Assembly (NCBI GenBank): GCA_029876055.1
Contig: CM056874.1
Location: forward strand, 3,286,001 to 3,350,000
Reading direction: 5' to 3'
DNA: 64,000 bases
Source: Madurella fahalii
Taxonomy: Eukaryota; Ascomycota; Sordariomycetes; Sordariales
The position numbers were made by a program, and so were the translations under genes. A model generated the notes under the pieces. The model saw nothing but the letters and a program-made list of their open reading frames with translations, ran no database searches and was not told the DNA's origin. Positions 1-11,400 of this stretch are shown in pieces; the stretch's first letter is position 1, and every line of letters starts with the position of its first letter.

Positions 1-385
1 AGGGGCCGAGCAGGCCAAGCTTTGTACTTTGTATGAGAGAAGCCGGAGAGTGCGAATCAGGTATACTGCGGAACATTCGAAGCTGGGTGAGGCTTGAGCA
101 TTCCGTGACGTGTATCTCGTCGCCCGTCGGATTCGACAAATTGTTTTTGTCAGTCAGGGAAGGCGTCATGGGATAGATGGAATAATGGATAACACTTTCA
201 CACTCTGTCTTGAGCGATTCTGCACAAAACGGCAAAGCACACGTTGTCTCTGGGGATGGCGATCTCCACCCCAAAACTGACCAAATATTCAGACATTGCG
301 CCACGCGAAGATGCATTGGCCTCTCGCATTTGCTCAATACAATCTAATTCCCATCGCGTTCTGGGCTATACTACTACACCTACAT
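1..385. other. Left-edge spacer
   Basis: I see no convincing gene here. It is the 3' flank of the RRM gene that ends at 386, and the short open frames overlapping 244-493 have no recognisable protein content. Confidence 0.5.
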
Positions 386-2606
386 TTAACAAGCCTCAGT
401 ACGCAGGCGAGACATGCGGGGAAGGCGGACACGGATGCTTCCCATGCTACTGACCGAGGCAGGAGACTCGCTACGAGCATGGACTTCCATTAGAAGAGCG
501 TCCTCGGACGGCGGTTTCGTCTGCGCCTGAACCGCCTGGCTCCAGCCATCCTGGACCTGCTCCATTGGAAGCTGTGCCGCTTGCATTTGGACAGCAGGCA
601 GAATTCCGCGATGCTGGACCTGCTGAATTCCTAGGGCAGGTAGTGGACCGCCCTGGGGAGGCGAACATCCATTCGGCGGGAAATCCTGGGGCTGGGCCAT
701 GCTGAAGGGGGGCGAGCTTCCCGGAAAGGCCGGTCTAAGGGGCAGCTCTGCGCTCGAGTGACGAGGCGGCGTGGGCGAGGTATATATCGTAGCGGTAACA
801 GGGGCTTTGCCCTTTCCGTTCTGCGGGGAGGGTTTGCTCCGTACCGGCACCGCTGCGGTCTGGTCGAGCATTCTGTTCCCCCAGTACCGCCGATGATCCC
901 TGGTTCCGTGCCGGGGAGGGGGGACTTGAGCGACGTAGTATTTCGAGAAGAAGGGGTGCGTTACTTTAGCCTGGGTGGTCAGGTGCGCAATGGGCTGCCC
1001 GTTTGCCTCAGCAACTGCTCGTAGAGCGCTGTGCTCACTGGCGAACCTGTTGCTGTCAGCATCTGCATACAAATCGGGACCGAGCTGTAACCGAAGGCTT
1101 ACTGAACAAATGCATATGGGGCTTTATTATTGTTGACGACAAGACTGCAGTCTTCGACATAGCCCCAAGCGCTGAAGTGCTCTTTGAGGATATCGCACAC
1201 GTCCCTCGAGTCCAAATCGTTCCTGGCAAGTTGGTTGACACAGACGGAACGAGATCTGATGGTGCATCGTGCACAGTCGCATGCATCATATGTTTCGTAG
1301 ACATAGACGCCGGCGCTCCTATTACGGTTGTTGCACATTTTCCGAGTCTGCTGTCTCTGAGGGCCATTGTCGCGGCGTGGCGAAGGCTGGGTGGCTAGGC
1401 TGTCCGGCTTCTGAGGAAGACGGGGCTGCACCTGTCTGGGATTCCTAAGGGGTTGGCTGGAGACCACGGGTAGCTGATTCCCCCGATCCGGTTGCCGAGA
1501 CGGTCCGGGATACACAATGCCGCCTCGCCGCCTGGCTAGGGGGTAGTCCACGATTACGGGGCCAGACTTGGATCGCTGATGCCGGCTCATAATCTGCCCA
1601 GCGGGGACATTGTTCTCGTCTCGGGCTGCCGCGGTGCCGTTGAGAGCCGCTCCGGCGTCGTCGGGGGTTGGAGAGGCGCGTCTGCCGTAATTCGTCCCAT
1701 GGGCAATGACGGGCATCGGTGTCGCTGCGCGAGGGGCAACGTGAACTGACGTCACCGCGCGAGCAGGTGCTGGGCCAGCCGAGCTAGGACGGCCGAAGGC
1801 ATCGTGAGTAGGTGCAAGAGCGGACGTGCATGCCGGCCGGGCCGCACTGACATCTGAACAAGCAAGCGTTAGTAAGATTGGATCGAAAATTGAACCGAGT
1901 ATCGGCACGTCGGAGCACAATGTGGTGGGATGAAGCAAGAGAGGGCGGGAGAGCCAAGTCTTGAAGAAGGTATCTTTAACCCAGAAAAGAGATACGTACC
2001 ATTCGACGGGATGAAGTCCATGGCGGCATTGATGCTCGCTCCCGAAGGCTGGTGCCGACCCCAGATGGAGGAGCAGTGGTACCAGTAGCAGAGGGCGCGG
2101 CGGAGGATGTCGAGGGTCTCGCTCCCGCATCCACAGAGTTCATTCCGGTTCTCCTGGGTAAGGAGGTCCAGGATGTCGCTCTGCTGATCCCAGGTGCTGA
2201 GCCTGTCGCGGTTTTCGCGATGAGTGCACCACCTCCAGGCCCATCCGTCGATTTCATTGAGATCGTGGGGATCGATTTGTTTTCTGATGCCTTCATTCTC
2301 GTCGCAGAGGCACTGGATTACATGCCACAAGTTCCACGCGCCCTTGAACCAGAGATCGTGTGCATCGAAATACCTGTAGAGGTCTTCCCACAGCGTGGGT
2401 CGGACGATATTGGCTACCTCGCGAGGATATTCCGCGCGGAAGTCCCTGGCCGCCTTCTCAACATCCCAGTCAAGCCACAGCTCGGCAGGTCGGTCTTGGA
2501 TTTGAAGGCGGTGGCCAAGCGACCGCTTTGCCGGCACCTCGGCGTTGAGTGATAAGATGCATTCCGCATCTGCGGGAACGCTGGTGTAAAAGCCAATGTT
2601 TGGCAT
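386..2606 (-). CDS. RRM-domain RNA-binding protein
   Basis: Predicted exons are complement(join(386..1046,1103..1853,2000..2606)), 672 residues. The N-terminal third (after MPNIGFYTS) is a Trp-rich globular region with WAWRWCTHREN and CYWYHC stretches. A low-complexity Pro/Arg/Ser linker follows, then one RNA recognition motif with RNP2-like SVCVNQL and RNP1-like YAFVQF, and a Pro/Gln-rich tail. The 146-nt intron has donor GTACGT and a CTTACTAACG branch. The 56-nt intron (GTAAGC, branch GCTGAC) interrupts RNP1, and splicing it restores YAFVQFASEH, which supports the model. The start is the first in-frame ATG, but open frame continues upstream and includes WGFDTYGRPI, so an upstream exon is possible. 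The likely role is RNA binding in post-transcriptional control. I do not know a named orthologue. Confidence 0.72.
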
Positions 2607-3708
2607 TGGAATCGGCCTGCCGTATGTGTCAAATCCCCATCTGCAACCAGCCCTTGGGGGAGAGAGGGGTAAGATGTGGGATAATCCATTGCTGAGAACG
2701 GCGGGTAGACCTTCTCCACCAGGATGCCGCTCGGTCTGTACTCTAGCGGGAACGGAACAAGCTAACAAACTCGGATGGTGAGGGCCGACCAAATGACCAA
2801 GCGGGTTGCGGGGAGGTGGTGAACGAGGAAGTTGAGGGGATGAGAAGAAAGAAGGAAATGGCTCAAGGCAGAAGATAATCGCAAAGATAAATAAGCCCCA
2901 GTTGGGTGCTTCAGCTGGCGAAATGGGAAGCCCGCTCGGTAAAGTTTGTCAAGCAAAGTCGACGTGAACTTATGGTCGAAAATCAGGATCGGCAGTGCCG
3001 AATGGGACAAGGCGCGCGTCCCTGTGTATCGAGCCACTTGTGGGTTTGACAGCGTGCTGCAATGGAGGAAGACAAGAGTAGTGAGCTCGTTCGTTGCCGT
3101 GGCGTCTTGGGTAGGCGTCGACAGCGAGTAAATAGCAGGTGGAAAGCAGGCAGAAAGCAGGCAGAAGACTGGTTTGTGGGTGAAGGGAATTCTAGGCGGA
3201 AAGTGTTGGGAAGAAAGTGAAGGGTTGTTAGAAGACGCGGGGGGCCGGCGTGAAGAGCGGGGGGAGAGGTGGGAGGAAGCACGCGGTCCTAAGTGAATTG
3301 TACGGGAGACCGATATACCTACTTCGGAGCGCATGAGCCAAGGTGCTGCGCTCTGATACCAAAGCTTCTCTGTCTTGACATGAAAAACTTTACCACAGAA
3401 GACTTGGCCATGGCAAATGAGCCATCTCGCAGAAGAAGCGGAAGCGGAAGCGGAAGCGGAAGCTTTTGCCCATCAACACAAACACGCGCCGCCGCCTTTC
3501 ATCCCAAGATCCATCATGCATCAAGCTAGATATGCCCACAAGGTAGCCGTCACTCGCGGTGTCCACACGAGATCATAAAAATAAACCTTAATCAGCCAAT
3601 ATACAGAAGCCCTAGAAAGCGCAGGGGCTTCGCTGCGATACAATGCAAAACAGAGTGGAGTCTAGGTAAGGTTATCAGAATAGGGCGAAACGTGGGCGCA
3701 TAGCTAGT
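2607..3708. other. Spacer: promoter of RRM gene and 3' flank of FMP46-type gene
   Basis: No gene is recognised. The open frames at 2762-3334 on the minus strand are Ser/Pro/Leu-rich and start with non-ATG codons. I read them as 5' leader or promoter of the RRM gene. Confidence 0.5.
3435..3463. repeat. GGAAGC hexanucleotide microsatellite
   Basis: About five uninterrupted GGAAGC/GAAGCG units lie in non-coding DNA between two minus-strand genes. Confidence 0.9.
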
Positions 3709-4253
3709 TTACTGCCGCTTGATCTCATCAAGCATCTTGAGAATTTCCGATTCATTCTCGCTGGCCCGGGCCTTGCCATTATTCCAGTCGACAACCTGCA
3801 CAGCACAGCGTGAGACAAAGTAACCAAGCAAAGGAGCCAACGAAACATACCACAGGTCTCTGGAAGCTGTCGGCATTCTCCTTGAATCTCCTCAAGGCCT
3901 CCTTCTCGGTGGTTGCACCCTTGATGACACTGGAGATGCTCTTAGGGCCGACATAGTCCAGGATTGTCTGCAGCTGGTCCGGCGTGGGAGGCTCTTCGGT
4001 AATCTGCAGCTCGAATTGAGGCGTACGGTCGTTGGTCTGGGCCGAGTGATCGCTGGCCTGGTCCTCAGTCGCTGTTTCCCATGCCGCCGCCGACTTCTGC
4101 TTGAGTGCAGTAGCAATTCGCACCGAGGCGGGGGAGCTGGCTCTGTGGAAGAGCGTGATGATGTCGAGGGTTTTGTGCTGCGATTTCCGCCAAAGTTAAT
4201 AATAGATTGCAATGCATGAGCACCGTCACTGTTGGACTCACAAAGCGGAACAT
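3709..4253 (-). CDS. FMP46: Mitochondrial redox protein, FMP46 family (DUF1687, thioredoxin fold)
   Basis: Exons are complement(join(3709..3795,3851..4177,4242..4253)), giving 141 residues, the usual size for this family. Exon 1 encodes only MFRF. After the GTGAGT...CGCAG intron the protein continues HKTLDIITLFHRASSPAS. Other family hallmarks are the ATEDQASDH segment, LDYVG, SSVIKGA, NADSFQRP and the terminal VDWNNG...ESEILKML. The second intron uses GTATGT and sits exactly between QRPV and VDWNNG. The family is mitochondrial with a putative thioredoxin-like fold. The usual redox cysteine is not obvious in the part I read, so catalytic competence is uncertain. The very short first exon should be checked against transcripts. 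Confidence 0.85.
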
Positions 4254-5134
4254 GTTAGCGGTTGTGCCCTGCGACGCTAAGAGATGGCTGGTCAATGGTG
4301 GAAAGTTTGATGTTTTAGCGGTCGTTTGCAGGCCGAAGCAAATGTGAAGTGGGACGCGATGAGGCTCAAGTACCTTTTACCGCAGTACAGTACATACCCG
4401 CGGTACTGTACAACTTGCCCATGCGGCAAGGAGCTTGGGCCTGCATCGCGCAATCCCTGCCCCTGCTCGGCAACGTCGCCGGCGCCGTTGTCTAAAGTCT
4501 GCTAGCGCAAAAGAATTACAAGTCCCGAAACCATGGTTGGGCTTGTTACCTATGGTCGAATCATCGATGCAAGTGATTTGGCAGTCGCTGGAAGCGTTCA
4601 TTGACGATAGCAAAGCGCCCCCGATTTTCTTTTTCTCTCCTTTATTTATTTTCTTTCGTTTCTTATATCTCCCCCCTGTTTACCTTGACGACTCCGCCGG
4701 ACTGCGCGCTCAATTATGACGTCAACCGCAGAATGATAACGCCATGCCCTTGCAAAAGCCACTTTAAGTGCCATGACCCGATGTACGCAACCACGGAAAG
4801 CGGCACAGAGTTTTGTATTAGAGGATCAAGTGCATTGAGATCTTACTAGCCAAAACCTAGCCCCGCACGCCAGAGGCCATGCGACGCTCCACCTGGCTAC
4901 ACTTGGTTACTGCCATCCGGCTTCCCTGATGCCAGGGTGTTTCTGCATAGGAATGGAACCACCCGACCTCAGCGAAGCACGCGCGGAAATGTTGTTCCAG
5001 GATCCAGGCCTGCGGTACTGCTATGACGTAGGCACTCCATTCCGGCCTGGCATATATGGCCGTGATGTCCCCTGGGATATTCTCTCGCCCTTTCCGATCA
5101 TCATCAACGACCCCGTCATTGAGAGAATCCCACA
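4254..5134. other. Divergent promoter region
   Basis: This 881-bp spacer separates the minus-strand FMP46-type gene from the plus-strand small protein gene. It contains a CT-rich tract near 4620-4690 and the inverted repeat at 4385-4411. No gene is recognised. Confidence 0.5.
4385..4411. repeat. Perfect 9-bp inverted repeat GTACAGTAC / GTACTGTAC
   Basis: GTACAGTAC (4385-4393) and GTACTGTAC (4403-4411) are exact reverse complements separated by 9 bp. They lie about 130 bp upstream of the FMP46-type start codon. The same 9-mer recurs at 10420, 12428 and 30751. Function unknown. Confidence 0.85.
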
Positions 5135-5677
5135 ATGTCAGGCAACTCGAACGTCGGAAACCGCCAGGTTTACGAGGCCGGCAACCAGCGGAACCCCAAG
5201 ATTTCGGAGGTGGGATCGGGTACCCGGTACCAGGAAGGGACCACCAACTCGCACCTCCAGAACGATTCCAGTGCGTAATGGTCCATTCCTCACTTCGTCT
5301 CACCCGAGGCATGCTAATAAGCCACTCAAGAGGACCAGAGATCACTCTCCAACCGGGCAGCAGCCGAGGTGCGCATAGCTCTTCCTCGACCAGCCACTCC
5401 AGTTGACTGACATCAGCGCCGAATAGAAGTCATCGACTCAACAAACCTCGGAATCCGTAGAGACGTCATTGCACAAAAAAGACCCCACGCTCCCAGTAAG
5501 TTACTTTAACATCTGGAGCAAAGAAATCAGGGCCACGAGGTTGGCTGACCAAATCTACAGGCCAAAGCGCACGGAAATGAACCCTCGCGAGGCGCTCAGG
5601 TCGATGCCGAGATCCAAGCCGAGGAAGACGAGATTATGAAGAAGAAGGGACAGAACCTGACAGGGAAGAAGCTGTAA
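5135..5677 (+). CDS. Small hydrophilic conserved fungal protein, function unknown
   Basis: Exons are join(5135..5270,5331..5368,5427..5495,5561..5677), 119 residues. The protein is rich in Gly, Asn, Gln, Glu and Lys with no membrane segment. It starts MSGNSNVGNRQVYEAGNQRN and ends in a charged stretch containing AKAHGNEPSRGAQVDAEIQ and EEDEIMKKKG. Each junction keeps frame: donors are GTGCGT, GTGCGC and GTAAGT, and a TGCTAATAAG branch lies before exon 2. Small, disordered, hydrophilic proteins of this style are common in filamentous ascomycetes and are often stress- or conidiation-associated, but that role is inference from composition only. The exon-4 boundary may be off by one base. Confidence 0.7.
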
Positions 5678-6039
5678 ATGGAAGTTTTGAACGGAATTCA
5701 GAACGCATCAATCATGTATATGACTCGGCGCTTAGCCGACGATTGGCGCTGGTGTTGGAAGCGAGATCCGGCGTGGAGTCGCATTTCCACTCCTCCTCCT
5801 CCTCCCTAAACACCAAACTTACACACAAATCATCTCTGATCCTCCACCTTACTTTACGTCATCAACAAAGGATCTCTTCTGTTCCACTCAGCTCTATACA
5901 GAAAATATGGCGACCGATTGAAGGCGCCGAAGAGACACCGGAATTAGGTTAGGCGGAACTGCTCCACGCTACCATATCTTCTTATCGGTCCCCCCCGGCT
6001 GTCCGGAATCCGTTAACAAGTCACTAGCAAACGGACCAG
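5678..6039. other. Spacer between small protein gene and HisRS pseudogene
   Basis: I see nothing recognisable. It carries the 3' flank of the small hydrophilic protein gene and a CT-rich run near 5785-5805. Earlier parts of the decayed HisRS copy may extend into it but are not readable. Confidence 0.4.
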
Positions 6040-6960
6040 TAACCTTATCGAGCGCCACGGCGGCGTTCCTCTAGAAATCCCGGTCTTTGAACTGCGAAGC
6101 ACACTGTCCTGAAAATGTAGCGGAAAATCCCGCCTGATCTACGGCTTCGAGAACCAGGTCGGAGAGCCGTGCTCCATGCGATATGACTTAATGGGACCAT
6201 TTGCGCGCTAGCTCTCCACGAGCCAGCGATGTCCGGCACATTAAGCGTTCCCAGACCGCTAAAGTTCTACCGGCGTGAGGTGCTCGAATACCTCGAATCG
6301 GACACCGAGCTGAGCGCAAACCAGAGCCTAGTAGAGGGTGTCACCGACATGAAGCTGCTCGTATCCTACCTGAGGCCATGGACGTCATCGACAAGGTCTC
6401 CTTCGACCTCTTGCTTGTGAGGGGCCTTGATTACTACACCGGTTTTATCTATGAGGTCGTCCTGGATAACACTAACAAAAGCCTCCGTGGTCCGGTAGCA
6501 TCGCGGCGGGCGGGTGCTACGGCAAATTTGTGGGCATGTATAGCTGGCGCCCCTTATGTGCGTTGGCATATCTTTTGGGGTAGACGGGAGGGCACGAGAA
6601 GAAACGCCCCTCCGACTTTGGGTGCCAGGCCGACGTGTGTATCGTGACGTTCGGCGGTAAAGAGTTTGATGGGTCCGGTTGGAGCGCATGCGCGTGGCTC
6701 GCCAGTTGTGAGCCGCTGGCATCCGTGCCGAGTCCGCTGCCAAGGTCAAGCCCAAGCCATTACACCAGCTTGATGGCTCCCGGGGTTGTCCGCTGCCGAT
6801 ATGCTCGGGCAGGAAGAGGTGGAGACTGGTCGGGTTCGGTTGAAGCGCCTGCACGTTGGAAACAGAGACGCGGTGCTGAAGGATAGAGGGGCAGCTCGTT
6901 GCTGGAATTTCGTCAAGGAAACCAGCGGTTGTTGCGCCCATTCCGCTAGGAGACCCCAAG
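6040..6960 (+). pseudogene. Decayed histidyl-tRNA synthetase copy
   Basis: Fragments of a cytosolic/mitochondrial-type HisRS occur in the correct order but in shifting frames. They are LIERHGGVPLEIPVFELR (from 6044), RLIYGFENQVGEPCSMRYDL, GPFAR followed by an in-frame stop, then YLESDTELSANQSLVEGVTD and MDVIDKVSFDL. Next come the signature RGLDYYTGFIYEVV (about 6418), an SIAAGG-YGKFVGMYS stretch, CIVTFGGKEFDG and LGQEEVETGRVRLK near the C-terminus. Between GPFAR and YLESD roughly 100 or more residues are missing, including class II aaRS motif 2. Several frameshifts and stops break the rest. This is a dead partial duplicate, and the functional gene must be elsewhere. I do not see RIP-style saturation of transitions, so decay may have another cause. 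Confidence 0.88.
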
Positions 6961-7393
6961 AATCTCATCGATAAGAAGTGGCTCTCACTTTTGTTTTTGT
7001 GCCGAAAGGGCTTAGTAAGCGTATTAAGGCCCTCTGTTGTTCGATACACGGCAGGAGAGATTGACGGTGTCGCTCCGCTGCGAGATCTTGGTGCGCTGGC
7101 CATCAAGGTGCGCAAACGCCAGAGTCGCATTTGGGCACGAGGGACACCGCGTCACGGCCCCTTTTTACTCGGTCTATAACCAGACGACTGCTGCCTCACA
7201 TTATGGCAATAGATAGCTTCTGGTAATTAAGTCAGTCCAAGAAGCCCAACGTCAACGTCATCGGTTGTCTGTGTCCGGAGGCAGTGACTTAAGTAGTCCG
7301 CTGATCGGCCAACTCCAAAACAACATGACAACTGTCCACCTCTCCTTCCAATTGTCCGATACGGACGCCGTGAGCAACCATCACGACAGCACC
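6961..7393. other. Promoter region of the amidohydrolase gene
   Basis: No gene is recognised. A short open stretch around 7030-7140 resembles coding sequence in composition but has no family I can name. It may be further pseudogene debris. An upstream in-frame ATG at 7325 is an alternative start for the amidohydrolase. Confidence 0.4.
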
Positions 7394-8967
7394 ATGGCGT
7401 CGAACATTCCGACCCCCGATTCACCATCTGGCGCGAGCACTCCATCCACCACCCCATCCCCACCATCCGGGCCTGAAGTCAACATGCCATCCCCATCCAA
7501 AACCTTCACCGTCCACACCTCGCTCCTCTTCGACCCAAGGCAAAAAGCCTGGCTCAAAAACACCTCGATCGAAATCGACCCCGTCACCGGCTCCATCGCC
7601 CGCGTCTTCACCCGCTCCTCCGACAACGGCCTCCTCCGTCCAGGGGACATTGACCTCCGGGGTAAAGTCGTCCTGCCCGGGTTCGTAGACAGCCACACGC
7701 ACATCTTTCTCCACGCCTACTCGTACGTTTTTAGCTCCCTTTACCTCCCGCCTCCCCCAACACCACGCACCACTCCTTTTTCTAACCAGCACGCAGCGAG
7801 CGCTCCGGCACCGAGCAGATGCGGGACGAGTCGGTGGTGGAGCGGACGATCCGGGCGGCCAACCACGCGCGCGCGGCGCTGCTGGCCGGGTACACGACGT
7901 ACCGGGACCTGGGGACGGAGGGGGCGGGCAACGCCGACGCGAACCTGCGCGACTGCATCAACCGGGGGCTGGCGGCGGGGCCGCGGCTGTTCGTGGCGAC
8001 CGAGGCGCTGGCGTCGAGCGGGTCGTACGAGATCCGCGTCGAGAACAAGCTCGGGCTGGGCCTGGTGGCGCCGCGGGCGGCCGACGTCGCGGACGGCGTG
8101 GATGGCGTGCGGGCCGCGGTGCGCCGCCGCGTCGGCGACGGCGCCGACCTCGTCAAGTTCTACGCCGACTACCGCCGCAAGGTCATGCGCTGGCCCCGGG
8201 ACGTCGCCGGGCCATCCGCCGAGGGCGGGGGAGTGCGCATCCTGTTCCCGCCGGCCCGCCGGAACCCGGCCGTGCCCCTGTACTCGCAGGCCGAGATGGA
8301 CGCCATCGTGGCCGAGGCGCGGCTCGCCGAGATCCCCGTCGCGGCCCACGCCGGCGAGACGAGGGCGGCGCTGATGGCCGTGAGGGCCGGGGTGGACACG
8401 GTCGAGCACGTCTTTGAGGACTCGGACGGGCTGCTGGAGTCGCTGTTTGCCGAGATGCGGGCGCGCGGGACGCTGTGGGTGCCCACGCTGGCGACGGCCG
8501 AGATCACGGTTGCCGATGACCTCTTTCGGAGGCAGAAGGCTGCGGTGAAGAAGGCGCATGATTGCGGCGTGTTGTTGGCTGCGGGAGGGGACACGGGGAC
8601 GTTTAACCATGGGCTGAATGCGAGGGAGATGGAGATCATGGTTGAGCTGGGGATCCCGGTGGAGGATGCTCTGGTGGCGGGGACCATCCGGGGGTGGGAG
8701 GCCTGCGGCAAGGATCAGTGCGGGTTCAGATTTGGGTGGTTTGAAGAGGGGAACCGGGCGGATATCGTTGCGCTAGATACGGACCCGCGAGAGGACGCAA
8801 AGGCGCTGCGGAAGGTTAACTTCGTCATGAAGGATGGCCGGGTGTGGAAGCGGGACGGGGTGCCGGTGGATATGATATCTGTCCCGCAGTGGCCGAGCGA
8901 GGACGGGCCATGTTACCAGACGACCGGCTTCCGTCCGGTACTAGGAGCTAGTTGTTGTTCGAGTTGA
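7394..8967 (+). CDS. Metal-dependent amidohydrolase (imidazolonepropionase / Xaa-Pro-dipeptidase-like)
   Basis: Exons are join(7394..7722,7797..8967), 499 residues. This is the TIM-barrel amidohydrolase superfamily. The strand-1 HxH motif is DSHTH (His101, His103). A candidate carbamylated lysine is Lys230 in DLVKFY. Metal-ligand histidines are in AAHAGE (His294) and EHVFE (His314), and the catalytic aspartate is in GGDTGTF (Asp375). The C-terminal beta-sandwich piece is NRADIVALDTDP followed by VNFVMKDGRVWK. All expected metal ligands are present, so the enzyme is probably active on a cyclic amide, dipeptide or related bond. The substrate cannot be read from sequence. The 74-nt intron (GTACGT, branch TCTAACC) splits just after the HxH motif. 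ATG 7394 has a strong ACCATGGCG context, and ATG 7325 would add 23 residues. Confidence 0.85.
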
Positions 8968-11400
8968 ACTGCAATTTCTTGTTTCACCAAGGAGTATCTG
9001 GTTGGTCTCTAAGACCGCTTACATGGGTTGGAGAGTTGCTCCAGCCGCAAAGTCACCGCAGAGTATCCTGCTTATTACACTTCGGTCTTATCCGAAGAGA
9101 AAAGACGGCGGGCCAGACAGGCGCTAGAAACCATAGAAGGTGCTGTTGCCTTCTTAGAAAATAACTTAAACCAGCGAGCCCAAACTAGTCATCCGGCACG
9201 AACAATACGCACTCCGAGGCTCCCAACATACTTTCCGATCTGTTAGCACAACCACGCAACGTAGACGAGCATCATAACCGAAATTTCCCCTGATATTTTC
9301 TTTCTGTTTTCTTCACGAGCTGGGACTCACGCGCTGCTAACGTACCGAACGGTAATTCCAACTCTCGAATTTCCGGCCTCTTCCTATCATGTCCATTATC
9401 TGAGCCGTACTAACGGCTACGTACCTGCTCAGTTGCGCTGTATTAGCATCCGCTAATTCTCGGGTTTGCATCGGAATACAGCGCCTCCCACGGGGCCATT
9501 CTACTAACTTACCTACGGCTGACTGCTATGACATTTTTGTTAGTGATTAGCGGGACTAAGCAGTAAATACAGTGTATCTGGAGAATTCATTTCTCTCTTG
9601 GCCACAGCCTCCGTACTTATCGTAAAATTGGTGATTGGTGGCGTAATGCGCTCGGAGAGGGGTTTTTGGTTCAGAAGTCTGGCAATGGCGTGTTTGCTCG
9701 GCTAGTGTCATGAATTGCGTAGGGTGCAGCAAGTGTGTGTACATGTACCTGCATCCTGGGGAGGGGTAGACAGGAACAGGTTTAGCTTTGCCATGTCCGC
9801 ATCGTGTCATGGTTGCCAGGAGGGATTATTGGTCATTTGACCACCGGCGTTGCCTTATTCACACCCTGTTCGGTTCGTTTGTGCCGCCGTTCAACCATTC
9901 TCGGGGTCCCGGATGTCTCGGTCGTCAATCGTACGGGCCACAGATACCTGTGCGGTGTTCAGCCAAGGTGCGGGGGGCCACTTCGAAAGGGTGTGAACAG
10001 GAACTAATCGGGCTTAAGGGCGCAAAAACCGGGAAGAATTGGGAAAACTGAGATGAGCTGGATGGAGCTGAATTGGATTTTGGGGTCCGGCTGGTTCGTC
10101 CAAGAGTGCCGCGATGAATGAATGGACGAGAGCTGATGGATATACCGGCTGGCCCTTTTTCTCTACCGACGGCACTGGTCAATTGGGGGCAGCCGGGTGA
10201 GCGCTGAATGCTGCATGCAGAATCGCAATATGCTGAAGTCTGACTTCTCCTCTGCGCGACCGGGCGAACCGTCCCATCCCCAAGGGCGCGAATGACAAGG
10301 TATCATTAAACAACGGCCTGGATTCGTATTCCCGGAACACGATCTTCCTGACAGGGAAAGGAGACTAAGACAAAAAACCTGTCAGCTGGGCCGGATGCAA
10401 TTTCCCATGCACCAGGCTGGTACTGTACCTTTTTGCCACGCGTGACCGACAATTGCATGGAACGCTGGTGACAAAGAGGGCTCATGGCCGGTCGCTGGTG
10501 TGACGTGACGAGCTGAGGGGAAGGAAGACAAGACTAACTTGATGCAGACCTGCAGGACATTAACCGTGCTGAGCGGGGTGATCCCCGAGGGTCCTGATGT
10601 TGTAACGCGCCCGGTTGACCTGCGAAGAAGAAACGAACTGTTTGGAGCAACAGCATTTGGTTTTTTCGAAATGAGCCTTGCGCGGAGGTTCCCGCGCTTC
10701 GCGACTCAGAGCTGACGGTTGTGCAGTTGTTCCCTGACACAGGAGGGGTCCTTCAATATAGTTCGGGCGGGATGCTCCGAGAAGATAAGAATGGACTGAC
10801 TTGGAAGATCGGACGGTGTGTGGCCCTGGGGCGATTACTGAGCTTTGCCCACTGTACACTACGGTACCAGCGCTGGACCAAATCTGGGTCTTTATCTCCC
10901 AGTTGTCTTAGGAAGGCGACCTATTCCCCACCGACGAGTCTCACCGAGCGGGATCGAGCGAGCCTTCACTGGCCGACTGTTAGCAAACCTTGAATTGTTT
11001 CACCGAGTTTAGCTTGAGGGCCAGACCGATTCACAGATGCTCCGGGGAAAGACAGTAAACTTTAGTTGAGATTAGATGTTTCGCCAGTGCCGCAGCTGCG
11101 AAGCTAACAAAAAACCTCGGTACTTAGTATGCCTAATGTGTAGAAGCAAACGCGAAAGTGGTATCATAGTCGCCACGGGGTATCCTAACCGTGACGCCGG
11201 AGAAATGCGCCCGTGACATGTCGCCGGACACTGTCCCGTACCAGACCAACCCGTGACCCGAAACTCCATAGAGTGGAAACCCAACGCCCGCCCTCATGCA
11301 AATGCTCGCTCGCCCACCCGCCCGATTGTCCTATAATACAAAATTGGTACAAACAGCAACAGCACGCTTTGCTGAAACACCCGGCACAAGCAAGACGTAA
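8968..11400. other. Gene-poor spacer
   Basis: No gene is recognised in 2.4 kb. A 70-codon open frame at about 9040-9243 contains a plausible helical stretch (SEEKRRRARQALETIEGAVA) but no ATG-led structure I can defend. It could be a small unrecognised gene or relic. A GTACTGTAC copy lies at 10420-10428. Confidence 0.5.

Noticed and set aside
6366..7130. 254-codon minus-strand open frame
   Set aside because: Antisense to readable histidyl-tRNA synthetase remnants; no family features of its own.
7741..8610. 289-codon minus-strand open frame
   Set aside because: Antisense to the high-GC amidohydrolase exon with conserved metal ligands; GC-rich codons keep the opposite strand open.
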